The position numbers and the translations under genes are program-made. Shown here piece after piece: positions 1 through 8,603 of a DNA stretch of 54,291 bases. Source of the stretch: Phycisphaerales bacterium. Its GTDB lineage: Bacteria > Planctomycetota > Phycisphaerae > Phycisphaerales > UBA1924. Location: positions 1 to 54,291 of the forward strand of contig JADLCM010000013.1 of NCBI GenBank assembly GCA_020847175.1. Direction: 5' to 3'. The notes below the pieces were generated by a model. That model made no database searches and was not told the origin of the DNA. It was given only the letters and a program-made list of their open reading frames with translations. Within the stretch, counting starts at the first letter, position 1. Every line of letters starts with the position of its first letter.

Positions 1-1055
1 ACCTCCTGCTCCACCTGCACCATCTCGGAGGGGTGGTTGACGCGCTTGGTCCAGGACCTTTCGGAGATGTGACCGAGGCCCTCGATGCCGTCTTCAAGCC
101 GCACGAAGCAGCCGTAGGACATGAGGCTGACGACATGCCCCTTGACGCGGGCGCCGACGGGGTACTTCTGTTCGATCGCCTCCCACGGGCTGGGTTCACG
201 CTGCTTCAGGCCAAGCGCGATCTTCTCCTTCTCCCGGTCGATGTTCAGAACCTTGACCTCGACCTCGTCGTCGATCTTGACCATCTCGCTGGGGTGGTTG
301 ATGCGCCCCCACGACATGTCGGTGATGTGGAGGAGGCCGTCGATGCCGCCGAGATCGACGAACGCCCCGAAGTCGGCGATGTTCTTGACGGTTCCGCGGA
401 CGATGTCGCCCTCCTTGAGGGTCTCCATCAGGCGCTTCTTGGCCGTGTCGCGCTCGGTCTCGATGAGCTTCCGGCGTGAGATCACGATGTTGCGACGCTC
501 GATGTCGATCTTGAGAATCTCGGCGCGGATCTTCTTGCCGATGAAATCGCCGATCTCGCCGGGGCGCCGGATGTCCACCTGGCTGGCCGGAAGGAAGACC
601 GGCACGCCGATGTCCACCAGCAGGCCCCCCTTGATCTTGCGCATCACCGTGCCGGTCACGACATCGCTTTCCTTGGTCGTATCGATGATCCGCTGCCAGT
701 TGAGCATGCGCTCGGCCTTGCGGCGCGAGAGCTGGATGAGCCCCTCATCCCCCTCCATCGATTCCAGCAGCACATCGACCGTGTCGCCGACCTTGAGGCC
801 GGCGGGGTCAGGGAACTCTTCGCGCGGCACCAGGCCCTCGCTCTTGAGCCCCACTTCGATCACCACATCGTCGCCCGCGAACCCGACCACCTTGCCTTTG
901 AGCAGCTTGCCCGGGGAGGCTGCCTGGATCTCCTCGCTCAGGAAATCGTCCATCCCGCTCTTGCCCGAGGCCTTGGCGCCCAGGGCCTCGCGGATGAGCG
1001 CGTCAGCGTCCTTGTCGATCATGCCGAGCGAAGCGATCAGGTTTTCGTCAATCAT
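1..1055 (-). CDS. rpsA: 30S ribosomal protein S1, 5' part (runs off left edge)
   Basis: Ribosomal protein S1 binds mRNA on the 30S subunit and helps load it. The frame is open from an ATG at 1053-1055 to the window edge, about 351 codons, so the C-terminal part is missing. Four OB-fold S1 repeats can be read: GKLLKGKVVGF (about residue 50), SDVVTGTVMRKIKGG (about 140), GDIVRGTVKNIADFGAFVD (about 225) and GARVKGHVVSLMSYGCFV (about 310). The third and fourth end in the typical HITDMSW and HISERSW stretches followed by HPSEMV. The start is supported by a GGAAG ribosome binding site 6 bases upstream and by the usual short acidic N-terminus. The family normally has four to six repeats. The gene is divergent from nothing close by; a 170-base leader separates it from the next gene on the same strand. 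Confidence 0.95.
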   Translation of the reverse strand, partial: MIDENLIASLGMIDKDADALIREALGAKASGKSGMDDFLSEEIQAASPGKLLKGKVVGFAGDDVVIEVGLKSEGLVPREEFPDPAGLKVGDTVDVLLESMEGDEGLIQLSRRKAERMLNWQRIIDTTKESDVVTGTVMRKIKGGLLVDIGVPVFLPASQVDIRRPGEIGDFIGKKIRAEILKIDIERRNIVISRRKLIETERDTAKKRLMETLKEGDIVRGTVKNIADFGAFVDLGGIDGLLHITDMSWGRINHPSEMVKIDDEVEVKVLNIDREKEKIALGLKQREPSPWEAIEQKYPVGARVKGHVVSLMSYGCFVRLEDGIEGLGHISERSWTKRVNHPSEMVQVEQE

Positions 1056-1104
1056 GTGTGCTTCCGTTCGCGCCGGACGCCGTTTCGCGGCACCGAGCGC
1101 CCCA

Positions 1105-1123
1105 CCCCGGGCCAATCCCGGGG
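1105..1123. promoter_or_regulatory. Inverted repeat in the rpsA leader
   Basis: The arms CCCCGGG and CCCGGGG pair perfectly around a 5-base loop, inside the 170-base gap between rpsA (from 1055) and the gene ending at 1226. It could be the terminator of the upstream gene or an mRNA structure in the rpsA leader. There is no T-run, so the role is unproven. Confidence 0.3.
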
Positions 1124-1225
1124 CGTGCCCCAAAGGGGCGGTTGATGGCCAGACTCTCCCCGCCGACGCACCATGCGCCGGACCAGGCCCCACCGTGGGG
1201 GAAGAGATTCTAGGCAAGCTCGGGT

Positions 1226-1588
1226 CTACACCCCGAAAGTGAGCAGAACCTCGCCGAGGCGACGGTCGAATGCCCCGCGCGTCATCGCGACGTCCGCCCC
1301 GGCCCGCCTCGCCGCGTCGAGGTCATCGTGCTGGACGTGCGGCCCGAAGGCGATGATCTTGACAGCGCGCTCGCGTTCACCGGCGTCATCGCCCCGCATC
1401 CGCGCGATCATGTCCTTCGCCAGCGGTCCGGCCTCCAGGTCCACGATCAGGGCTTTCACCGGCGAGTCCTCCAGCCGGGCGTCAAGCATCTCCATTGTGC
1501 GCACGGGGCGGCAGGGCACGCCCGAGTCTTCACCCGTCGCCTTGATGCGCGTCGCCCAGATCAGGTCTGCTGCCAGGTACACCACCAT
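1226..1588 (-). CDS. Degenerate receiver-like protein, 120 aa
   Basis: A short protein with a receiver-like alternating pattern of beta strands and helices. It shows an N-terminal MVVYLAADLIW strand, a KALIVDLEAG strand carrying an Asp where a phosphoacceptor would sit, an AVKIIAFGPHV strand and an AGADVAMTRGAF segment. The conserved Thr/Ser and Lys of active receivers are not clear: ARGAF-like text replaces a KP motif. It may therefore be an unphosphorylated or degenerate domain. The ATG at 1586-1588 was chosen because a GGAGAA ribosome binding site lies just upstream. A longer frame through this start reaches into the gdhA antisense strand and is an artefact. It is divergent from gdhA and lies upstream of rpsA on the same strand. 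The function is unknown. Confidence 0.65.
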   Translation of the reverse strand: MVVYLAADLIWATRIKATGEDSGVPCRPVRTMEMLDARLEDSPVKALIVDLEAGPLAKDMIARMRGDDAGERERAVKIIAFGPHVQHDDLDAARRAGADVAMTRGAFDRRLGEVLLTFGV

Positions 1589-1762
1589 CGGCTTCTCCCG
1601 GGCTACTATCGCGCCCGCGGCGGGATGAACCGTCGCGACGCCGCGACGCACGCTGACCCGAGCGTAGGGCCTGGCGAGCGAGGTCGATGCGGCGCCGCGA
1701 GCCGCGGCCCGGCGAGCACGCCGACGGGTTCCCAGCCCCGCGCCACCAGCGAGAAGCACTCC

Positions 1763-3094
1763 ATGACCACCATGACGGCGAGCGCCCCGGTCAACCGCAA
1801 CCCGGTCTTTGACGAACTCGGGTTCCCCAAGGACCCGGACAATCTCTACACGCAGACCTGCGAGGTGATGCTCGGGGCCGCGGAGACGATGGGCCTGCCG
1901 CACCGCCTCAAGATCATTCTCGCCCAGCCCATGTCCGAGATCATGGTCCACTTCCCGGTGCGCATGGATAACGGGCACCACCAGCTCTTCAAGGGCTATC
2001 GCGTTCAGCACAACAACGCTCTCGGGCCGTTCAAGGGCGGGCTCCGCTTCCACCCCGATGTGCATCTCGACGATGTCAAGAGCCTCGCGCTCCTGATGAC
2101 CTTCAAGTGCTCGCTTGTCCGCATCCCCTACGGCGGCGGCAAGGGCGGCGTGAAGTGCGACCCGAGCAAGTTGAGCCAGGACGAGGTGATGCGCGTGAGC
2201 CGGCGCTTCTGCGCGTCGATCTTCCGCTACATCGGGCCGGACTACGACATTCCCGCCCCCGATGTGAACACCAATGCCCAGATCATGGCCTGGATGGCCG
2301 ACACGTACGCCAGCATGGCCGAGAACAACAAGGCCACGTGGGACTCGATGCGAACCTTCACCGGCAAGCCCGTCGAGATCGGCGGCTCGCTGGGACGTGA
2401 GAAGGCCACGGGGCAGGGCGTGGTCGATACGCTCGTTGAACTGCTCCCCGCGCTGGGCTTCAAGAGTGCGCAGGGCCTGAAGTTCAGCGTGATCGGCTAC
2501 GGCAACGTCGGCTCGTGGTCGGCGCGCATCTTCGCCAAGCACGGCGCCAAGCTCACCGCGGTCATGGACCACACCGGCGCGATCATCAACGAGAACGGCA
2601 TTGATACCGAGGCCCTTCTCACCCACGTCCAGAAGGCTCGCGGCGTCGCCGGCTTCTCCGGCGCCTCACCCTGCTCGGTCGAGGAGTTTTACAAGGCCAA
2701 GGTGGACGTGCTCATCCCCGCGGCCCTTGAGCAGATGATCCAGGAGCGCGAGGCCAACTGGATTCAGGCCAAGATCATCGCCGAGGGCGCCAACGCCCCC
2801 ACGACTCCCGCCGGAGACCGCGTGCTCCAGAAGCGCGGCATCGAAGTGATCCCGGCGATCCTCGCCAATGCCGGCGGCGTCACCGTCTCGTACTTCGAGT
2901 GGGTCCAGAACAAGACCTGCACGATCTGGGACATCGAAGAGGTTGACCGCAAGCTCAACCAGCACATGGTCGCCGCGGCCCGGCGCACGCTCGTCGCCCG
3001 CCAGCGGTACAACATGGACATGCGCTCGGCGGCGTACATCGCCTCGCTTGACCACATCGCCAAGGCCTACGCCGTGCGCGGCATCTTCCCCTAA
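1763..3094 (+). CDS. gdhA: Glutamate dehydrogenase (hexameric type)
   Basis: Interconverts glutamate with 2-oxoglutarate and ammonium using NAD(P), in the cytoplasm. The 443-residue length fits the hexameric GDH class. The dimerisation/catalytic domain holds NNALGPFKGGLRFHP and PYGGGKGGVKCDP with the catalytic Lys; the Rossmann domain has VIGYGNVGSW; near the end NAGGVTVSYFEWVQN is a family hallmark. The ATG at 1763 is preceded by GAGAAG. A second ATG follows three codons later, so 1772 is possible. The upstream in-frame extension to 1328 overlaps the divergent receiver-like gene and has no homology, so it was dropped. A strong terminator follows at 3180. Cofactor preference cannot be read with confidence. 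Confidence 0.95.
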   Translation: MTTMTASAPVNRNPVFDELGFPKDPDNLYTQTCEVMLGAAETMGLPHRLKIILAQPMSEIMVHFPVRMDNGHHQLFKGYRVQHNNALGPFKGGLRFHPDVHLDDVKSLALLMTFKCSLVRIPYGGGKGGVKCDPSKLSQDEVMRVSRRFCASIFRYIGPDYDIPAPDVNTNAQIMAWMADTYASMAENNKATWDSMRTFTGKPVEIGGSLGREKATGQGVVDTLVELLPALGFKSAQGLKFSVIGYGNVGSWSARIFAKHGAKLTAVMDHTGAIINENGIDTEALLTHVQKARGVAGFSGASPCSVEEFYKAKVDVLIPAALEQMIQEREANWIQAKIIAEGANAPTTPAGDRVLQKRGIEVIPAILANAGGVTVSYFEWVQNKTCTIWDIEEVDRKLNQHMVAAARRTLVARQRYNMDMRSAAYIASLDHIAKAYAVRGIFP

Positions 3095-3179
3095 CGTTGC
3101 GCCGGAGATCCGCCTCGCGGGCCCGGGCCGACGCCACACCCGCCCAGACCTCCGACACGGTCCAATCCGCAATGTTCCT

Positions 3180-3214
3180 GCCGAGGTCGCTCACGCGGCC
3201 TCGGCTCTTTTTTT
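3180..3214 (+). terminator. Rho-independent terminator of gdhA
   Basis: The arms GCCGAGG and CCTCGGC form a perfect 7-bp stem around a 12-base loop, followed after two bases by seven T residues. It lies 86 bases after the gdhA stop. Confidence 0.85.
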
Positions 3215-3235
3215 GGACCGATCACCTCAAAACGT

Positions 3236-3269
3236 CCGGCAGGGCGAGACTGCGCCTTCGCCCTGCCGG
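3236..3269 (-). terminator. Hairpin terminator for the small minus-strand gene
   Basis: A perfect 12-bp stem (CCGGCAGGGCGA with TCGCCCTGCCGG) and a 10-base loop. Read on the minus strand it lies 18 bases after the stop of the 26-codon frame and is followed by ACGTTTTG, a short T tract. On the plus strand no T-run follows, so it fits a minus-strand transcript. Confidence 0.6.
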
Positions 3270-3287
3270 GGGTGGTCTCTGGGGAGA

Positions 3288-3368
3288 TCAGCACATGGCC
3301 AGGAAACTGAGTGCCGCGAGGATCGCGATTTTTCTGCCGTTCGCACCAAGAACGAAGAGCCGGGCCAT
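3288..3368 (-). CDS. Putative 26-aa hydrophobic small protein
   Basis: A 27-codon frame encodes a peptide that starts MARLFVLGANGRKIAILAAL and ends SFLAMC. A basic NGRK patch precedes a run of Ile, Leu, Ala and Phe long enough to insert in a membrane. On the minus strand the sequence GAGAGG sits 7 bases before the ATG, a good Shine-Dalgarno spacing, and a 12-bp hairpin with a T tract follows 18 bases after the TGA. This arrangement of signal, frame and terminator in an otherwise empty gap is the reason to call it. No homology is known to me. It could be a regulatory small membrane protein, a toxin-like peptide, or chance. Confidence 0.45.
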   Translation of the reverse strand: MARLFVLGANGRKIAILAALSFLAMC

Positions 3369-3510
3369 GGTGAGTCCTCTCTCAAGTTGTTGAGGGACTC
3401 CGTTCAACTGGCGTGCCAGGGCGATCCTTCACCCGCGCCCGCCCCTCGGGCGCCCGCGAACGGGCCTGGGACGTCCAACTATGCTACCGCGAGGCACAGG
3501 ATCATCCACG

Positions 3511-5313
3511 ATGTTGACCAGACGCAACACACGTTTCCTGCACTTGGCCCGGGCGTGGGTCGCCCTTGCCGCAATTCTCGGACCCGTGCCTTCGGTATCT
3601 GCGGGCCACGCGCCGATGTCGGAGCCCGCGCCGCCAACCCCCGACGAAACGTTCATCGCCTTCCGGGCGGTCCGCGAGCGGGTGCTCCGCTGGGATGCCA
3701 CGGAGCCCACCGGATTCGCCTGCCGAGGCGCGTGCGTCACCCTCCGACTCCGGGGAGAGACCGTCGGGCGCGGGGTGTGGATCGCCCAGGACGAGTCGAT
3801 CGACCGCACGCTCGACCTCGCCGTGCGCGACGCGATGGAGCAGGCCGGGCGCCGCCTGCTGCTGCCCGCCGACGCGACGCGCGCCGCGGCGCTGCGTGAG
3901 ATCGCGCCGCAGTTGACGATCAGCCTCGAACTCGCGGGGGAGCTCGTGCCCCTCGCGCCCGAGGCCCTCGCCGACGCCACGCTGCTGATCTCGCCGGGGC
4001 TCGAAGGCGTCGCCGTGCGCCTCGGCACTCGCGTGGTCGCCCGTTTCCCCGAGTCGTTCATCGAGTCCGGCGCGACACCCGGGCACACGCTTCGCGTCCT
4101 CGCCTCTGATGTCAGCGGCGAGACGGCCCTCGCCCTGATGCCGCTGGATGAACTTCGCCAGATTCCCGGCTTGGCCTTTTACCACTTTCGCACAACTCAT
4201 CTTGCCCAGATCCGCCCCGGCGCGGAACCGGAGTTCCTCCGCCGGTCGGGCCTGCACGTCGACCAGCGGTCCATGAACAGCGCCGCCCTGCGCGCGTGGG
4301 CATCTGCGCTCGCCGGGCATCTTGCTCGGGCGGTCGGCCCCGAAGGCGAATTGACCGGGACCTGGCTTCCGGTGCCCGGCAAGGCCGACGATGCCCCGCC
4401 GGGCGAAGTGGCGCGCGGGCTCGCGGCCCTCGCATTGCGCCGAGCTGTCGATCACACGACAAGCCGAGGCGGCGTCCCCGAGCCGCTCTCCCGCGCCCTT
4501 GGCGCCCTCGTCAACCGACAGGACGAACGCCTCGCGTCGAACCCCGCGCTCCTGGATGACCCCGCCGGCGCGGCACTCTGGGCGGGTGCGCTCTCCGGCG
4601 TGGCGACCCCGGATGGCCCGGGGGGGCGTGTCCTGGCGGCCGCGGAACGGGCGCTCGACGTTGGGGGCGACTTTACCGCGCAGTCGCCGGGAGTTCGCGC
4701 TGCCGGGGCATGGGGGCTGGCGTGCCTCGCGAGCCCGCAGCACCCGGAGCGCGCCGCACGCGCCCGCGACATCCTCGTCAATCTCCTTCAGAACGCCGAA
4801 CCCGGAAGCGTGGTTGGCCTCACGCCGTTCATCGGTTGGGCCCAGATCGCGCTCGCGGAGGGTGAGCCAACAGTCGCCGCCGCGCCCCTGCTGAGACAGA
4901 CCCGATCGCTCATGTGGGCGAACCAGCTCACGCCGAACGACACCGGCCCGGAGGCCGAAGACCTCGCCGGGGGCCTCGTCTTTACATCCGGGAAGGTGCC
5001 CCTTCCGAGTTGGCACACCGCACGGCCGGTTTCCCTTGCCAGCGCCATGCTCGGCGACCCCCGCCTCACCACCGAAGACGAGTTCGCGGCGGAACTGATG
5101 TCTCTCCTCTCCTCGCTGCGCTTCCTCCGGCAACTGACCGCCGATGAGTCCACGGCGCGCATGTACCGGAACCCGGCGGACGCCCTAGGGGGTGTGCGCG
5201 CGGCGCCGTGGGACCAGCACATGCCGATCGAAGCAACCTCCATCACCTTGATCACGGTCCTCGACACAATCGAGAGCCTCGAAGCCGTGGCCGCGCGGCG
5301 CGCGGGGCGATGA
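3511..5313 (+). CDS. Exported protein with AMMECR1-like N-terminal region (tentative)
   Basis: About 600 residues. The ATG at 3511 gives a signal peptide (MLTRRNTRFLHLARAWVAL, a hydrophobic stretch, then SVSAGHA); an in-frame ATG at 3481 is also possible. Residues about 45-200 contain CRGACVTLRLRGETVGRG, a spaced LDLAVRDAM helix, then LEGVAVRLGTRVVARFP. This order resembles AMMECR1-type domains (a short strand-turn GxFVTL..G..RG and later a G.GLI..G....FP element), but it lacks the family's strict GCIG core, so I give it only as a fold-level hint. The remainder is rich in Ala and Leu helices resembling a helical-repeat region and mentions no catalytic motif I recognise. An 89-base gap leads to the lipoprotein gene downstream on the same strand. 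Confidence 0.6.
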   Translation: MLTRRNTRFLHLARAWVALAAILGPVPSVSAGHAPMSEPAPPTPDETFIAFRAVRERVLRWDATEPTGFACRGACVTLRLRGETVGRGVWIAQDESIDRTLDLAVRDAMEQAGRRLLLPADATRAAALREIAPQLTISLELAGELVPLAPEALADATLLISPGLEGVAVRLGTRVVARFPESFIESGATPGHTLRVLASDVSGETALALMPLDELRQIPGLAFYHFRTTHLAQIRPGAEPEFLRRSGLHVDQRSMNSAALRAWASALAGHLARAVGPEGELTGTWLPVPGKADDAPPGEVARGLAALALRRAVDHTTSRGGVPEPLSRALGALVNRQDERLASNPALLDDPAGAALWAGALSGVATPDGPGGRVLAAAERALDVGGDFTAQSPGVRAAGAWGLACLASPQHPERAARARDILVNLLQNAEPGSVVGLTPFIGWAQIALAEGEPTVAAAPLLRQTRSLMWANQLTPNDTGPEAEDLAGGLVFTSGKVPLPSWHTARPVSLASAMLGDPRLTTEDEFAAELMSLLSSLRFLRQLTADESTARMYRNPADALGGVRAAPWDQHMPIEATSITLITVLDTIESLEAVAARRAGR

Positions 5314-5402
5314 CCCCCTCGCAACCCGATTCACCGCGCCGCCCGGCCCGGACCGGCGACCGGAGTCGAAATCCGCAGCCCTGAATCCCGAAGGGATCGA
5401 CT

Positions 5403-5816
5403 ATGAAGTCTCATTCCCGTGGCGCTGCGGCGCTCCTGCCTTGCCTCCTCGCTCTCTCCGGGTGCGCCATTCATATCGGCGACCACGACGCCTTCGACGC
5501 GCCCGAGTATCAACGGGTCACCGGCAGCGAACTCGCGAAGGTCGTCGCCGCCAATCGCGGGCTAACGCTCGGAATGCCGCGCGACGAAGCGCTGGGCCGA
5601 TTCCCGGCCGCGCTCACGTCACTCCGGTCCACCGCGCGCCAGGACGATCTTGAAGTTGAAGAATGGCTCGTGCGGGCCGTGGACCGGCGGACCCCGGCGA
5701 TCTTCGAGCGCTGGCTTTACTTTGCGAACGGGCGGCTCGTCGAAGTATCCGACGAGCGGATCAGCTACCGCGACGGCGACGGCCTTCGCCAGTGGCGTGC
5801 GTTCATCGGCTCGTGA
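5403..5816 (+). CDS. Small lipoprotein, BamE/SmpA-like pattern
   Basis: 137 residues. The N-terminus carries a lipoprotein signal with the lipobox LSGC at about residues 18-21, so the mature protein should be acylated on Cys. After it, LTLGMPRDEALGRFP resembles the start of the SmpA/OmlA (BamE) fold, in which a GMT-like turn precedes a short helix, and the later WLYFANGRLVEVSDERISY looks like its beta strands. A GAAGGGA ribosome binding site precedes the ATG. It probably shares a transcript with the gene ending at 5313. The BamE resemblance is a pattern reading, not proof. Confidence 0.7.
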   Translation: MKSHSRGAAALLPCLLALSGCAIHIGDHDAFDAPEYQRVTGSELAKVVAANRGLTLGMPRDEALGRFPAALTSLRSTARQDDLEVEEWLVRAVDRRTPAIFERWLYFANGRLVEVSDERISYRDGDGLRQWRAFIGS

Positions 5817-5819
5817 CCC

Positions 5820-7055
5820 TCATCCCCCGTGCGCCGCGCCCGCGAGCACGTCATCCAGCCAGTCGGCCACCAGCGATGTGAGCTCGGGCCCCATCTCGTC
5901 CGTCAGCGCGCCGTACTCCGCGGGCAGGCCGGTTGTCGCGTGCTGAAAAAGGTGGTTCACGAGCGGCAGCACGACCACGCGAGAGCCGCGCACACCGGCG
6001 CGGCTGAGGGCCGCCGTAGCCGGTCCGGTGTTGATCGCCGGGCTCACCTGCAAGTCTCGCCCGCCGAAGACCGCGAGCACGGGAACCCTTGCCCGCGCGA
6101 GGTTCGGTCCCGGATCGTGCCTCAGAAAGTCCGCCATCCAGACCTCCTTGAACGGGGCGATGGAGGCAGCCTTCGCCTGCGCCACGATCTGGTCGTTCAA
6201 TTGCATGCCCGGGGCGCGGAGCGGCAGCCCGAATCTCACGAGTTCCTCTGCCGCGGCCTGCAGCGCCGCCTCGTCGTCATCCGCCGCGGCCTGGGTCAGC
6301 CGTTCCTGCAGGTCGGCGAAGGTGCTCACCTGGGCATCCGTCAAGCCGGATTGCCCCGCCTCGTGCGTCGCCTGCAGAATGTCGCGCCCCTGGCGACGAA
6401 CCAGAGCCTCTCCGGTCACGCAGGACGAGCCGAGCAACACCGCGGCGCCGGGCACCTCGCCGCGCGCGAGCAGGTACGCCGCCTCGATGCCCCCGGTGCT
6501 GTGCCCGCAGACGACGAGCCGGGTCTCGTCCACGTCGGGCTGTTCGCCGAGGAACGCGATGGCGCGCGCCGCATCGCGTGACTGATCCTCCAACGTGAAG
6601 CCCGACATCGGCCCGGTTGATCGTCCCACCTTGGCGACGGCGGAACCCCGGTCGTCGTACCGCAGCACCGCGTAGCCCCGCGCCGCCAGCGCTTCGGCCA
6701 GCACCCGGAACGGTTTGCGCCCCATGATCGTTTCGTCACGGTCCTGAATGCCCGAGCCCGAGATGAGCAGCACGCCCGGAGCCGGCGAAGCCCCGCTCGC
6801 CCCCTTCGGCAGCAGCAAGGTGCCCCGCAGAATCATTCCTTCCGCGCCACCGGCAAACTCGACCTCGCGCTCGGACGTGCCGCCGGGCAACGGGGCGCGG
6901 GCCGGCTGCGCGAGCGGCGCACGCTCGACAGGCCCGGCCGGACCGGCAACCTGCGCAACCCCGAGGGCCGAAACGAACAGCACCAGGCCAAGCCCGGCCC
7001 GCACCGGCCACCTCACGGGCCGGGCCACAGCACTTCCGCAGTTTCTTGCGATCAT
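5820..7055 (-). CDS. Secreted alpha/beta hydrolase
   Basis: About 411 residues from the ATG at 7053-7055; an ATG 12 codons earlier and one 22 codons earlier are alternatives, and none has a strong ribosome binding site. The chosen start puts the hydrophobic segment PVRAGLGLVLFVSALGVAQV near the N-terminus as a signal peptide or anchor. The hydrolase domain has the oxyanion-region LLISGSGIQDRDE, the strand GYAVLRYDDRG, the nucleophile elbow GHSTGG, and later VPVLAVFGGRDLQVSP (acid) and VVVLPLVNHLFQ (His). This is the complete Ser-Asp-His set of the family of esterases/peptidases close to dienelactone-hydrolase-like proteins. The substrate is unknown. It converges on the lipoprotein gene (stop 3 bases apart) and is divergent from ispG. 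Confidence 0.85.
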   Translation of the reverse strand: MIARNCGSAVARPVRWPVRAGLGLVLFVSALGVAQVAGPAGPVERAPLAQPARAPLPGGTSEREVEFAGGAEGMILRGTLLLPKGASGASPAPGVLLISGSGIQDRDETIMGRKPFRVLAEALAARGYAVLRYDDRGSAVAKVGRSTGPMSGFTLEDQSRDAARAIAFLGEQPDVDETRLVVCGHSTGGIEAAYLLARGEVPGAAVLLGSSCVTGEALVRRQGRDILQATHEAGQSGLTDAQVSTFADLQERLTQAAADDDEAALQAAAEELVRFGLPLRAPGMQLNDQIVAQAKAASIAPFKEVWMADFLRHDPGPNLARARVPVLAVFGGRDLQVSPAINTGPATAALSRAGVRGSRVVVLPLVNHLFQHATTGLPAEYGALTDEMGPELTSLVADWLDDVLAGAAHGG

Positions 7056-7131
7056 CTCAAACGGTAGGTTCAGACCCCTCAACGGCCTCATCCGCAGAGC
7101 ATTTGCCCGCCCGGTCCTCACCCCCCTCCCC

Positions 7132-7137
7132 TACCAT
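7132..7137 (+). promoter_or_regulatory. -10-like hexamer before ispG (leaderless candidate)
   Basis: TACCAT ends 5 bases before the GTG start of ispG, and no Shine-Dalgarno sequence is present. Transcription from this element would start at or next to the GTG. No convincing -35 box is visible. Confidence 0.35.
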
Positions 7138-7142
7138 CCCCG

Positions 7143-8450
7143 GTGATTCCTCGCCGCTCCACACACCAGGTCATTGTCGGCAACGAGCGCACGGGCCTGG
7201 TCCGCATCGGCGGCGGGCTGCCGACGCGAGATGGCCGGCCCACGACTCCCGCCCCGGTCAGCGTGCAGACGATGAACGCGGGCTACACCCACGACATCGC
7301 CTCGTGCCTCGCCGAAATCCACCGATACGCCGCCGCCGGGGCCGACATCGTGCGCGTCGCCGTGCCGGAGAAGAAGGACACCGAGGCCCTCCGCACGATC
7401 CTGGCCGAATCGCCCGTCCCCATCGTCGCCGATGTCCACTGTCACTTCCAGCGCGCCCTCGAAGCGATCGAAGCGGGCGTCCACAAAATCCGCCTCAATC
7501 CCGGCAACATCAGCGACCGGGCGCAGGTCGGCGAGGTGATCGAGGCCTGCAAGAAGGCCAACGGCGGGCAGGGCATCCCCATCCGCATCGGCGTCAACGA
7601 AGGCTCGATCATCGAGCGTAAGGACAAGCAGAAGCGCCTCAAGGAACTCGGCGCGGTCTTCTCCGACCGCAAGGATGGGTACCTGCTCGCGATCATGATC
7701 GTCAAACTCGAGGAGTACCTCGAAGTCTTTCGCCATCACGACTTCCACGACATTGTCATCAGCGCCAAGAGCATGGCCGCGCCCCACGTCATCGACGCGT
7801 ACACCGAGATCGCGGCTCGCTTCCCGTACCCCCTGCACCTCGGCGTCACCCATGCCGGCCCGCGTGAGACCGGGTGCATCCGCTCGGTCGTCGCCCTCGG
7901 CACGCTGCTCGCTCACGGCATCGGAGACACCATCCGCATCAGTTACGCCAGCGATCACGCGGGTGAAGTCGAGGATGGCCTCGAACTCCTCTACACCCTC
8001 GGCCTTCGGGAGCGCAAGGGCGCTGAACTCATCGCCTGCCCCACCTGCGGCCGCATCCAGGTCGATCTGTTCACGCTGGTCCAGAGTGTCCGCGCCACCC
8101 TCGCTCGCGAGATCACGCTCCCGATGCGCGTCGCCGTCATGGGGTGCGTCGTCAACGGGCCCGGCGAAGCCGAGGGCGCCGATGTGGCCGTCTTTGCGGG
8201 CGACCGGCGCGGCATCATCTACGTCCAGGGTCAGCGCGTCGCCAACGTGCCCGAAGAGGAAATCCTGCCCCGCCTCCTCGAAGAGTGCCGCACCTTCCAG
8301 GGTCGTGTGCAGCGCGGCGAGGCCAAGCTCGGCGAAAAGAAAGTGGACATCATCCCCCCGGACCCCATCGGTGAACTCGGCAGCGGGTGGGAGAAGCTCG
8401 CTGCGGAGCGGCTCGGATCCACCATTCCGTTGACACTCAAGAGATCGTGA
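7143..8450 (+). CDS. ispG: 4-hydroxy-3-methylbut-2-enyl diphosphate synthase
   Basis: IspG (GcpE) reductively converts methylerythritol cyclodiphosphate to HMBPP in the non-mevalonate isoprenoid pathway, using a [4Fe-4S] cluster. The protein is 435 residues. The TIM-barrel part shows PVSVQTMN near residue 40, IVRVAVP, IVADVHCHF and HKIRLNPGNI; the cluster domain has CPTCGR at about residue 299 and VMGCVVNGPGEA at about residue 332, supplying the three Cys and the Glu ligand. The GTG start is the first start in the frame and gives a normal family length; it has no ribosome binding site but a -10-like element 5 bases upstream. Confidence 0.96.
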   Translation: MIPRRSTHQVIVGNERTGLVRIGGGLPTRDGRPTTPAPVSVQTMNAGYTHDIASCLAEIHRYAAAGADIVRVAVPEKKDTEALRTILAESPVPIVADVHCHFQRALEAIEAGVHKIRLNPGNISDRAQVGEVIEACKKANGGQGIPIRIGVNEGSIIERKDKQKRLKELGAVFSDRKDGYLLAIMIVKLEEYLEVFRHHDFHDIVISAKSMAAPHVIDAYTEIAARFPYPLHLGVTHAGPRETGCIRSVVALGTLLAHGIGDTIRISYASDHAGEVEDGLELLYTLGLRERKGAELIACPTCGRIQVDLFTLVQSVRATLAREITLPMRVAVMGCVVNGPGEAEGADVAVFAGDRRGIIYVQGQRVANVPEEEILPRLLEECRTFQGRVQRGEAKLGEKKVDIIPPDPIGELGSGWEKLAAERLGSTIPLTLKRS

Positions 8451-8603
8451 CCTCAGGCGACACTGACGATTCGTGACCGCGCAGACAACGTGGCGCCCCT
8501 ATCAAGCCGGCCGGCGCCCCCAAGAGTTCGCATCCACGCCGAACCGTGCGCGTTCAATGGGCAGCCCCGCGTCGCTTCTCGTGCAGCGGATGAGGATTTC
8601 ACC

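Larger units (their letters stand above)
3095..3510. other. Intergenic region between gdhA and the next large gene
   Basis: This 416-base gap is not empty. It holds the gdhA terminator (3180-3214) and, on the minus strand, a tiny reading frame (3288-3368) with its own ribosome binding site and a downstream hairpin (3236-3269). I see no further gene between 3369 and 3510. Confidence 0.6.

Noticed and set aside
1328..1762. In-frame extension of gdhA to 1328.
   Set aside because: It overlaps the divergent receiver-like gene, has no GDH homology and the ATG at 1763 has a good ribosome binding site.
3502..5133. A 543-codon antisense frame opposite the exported protein gene.
   Set aside because: It mirrors codon bias of the plus-strand gene, which has a signal peptide.
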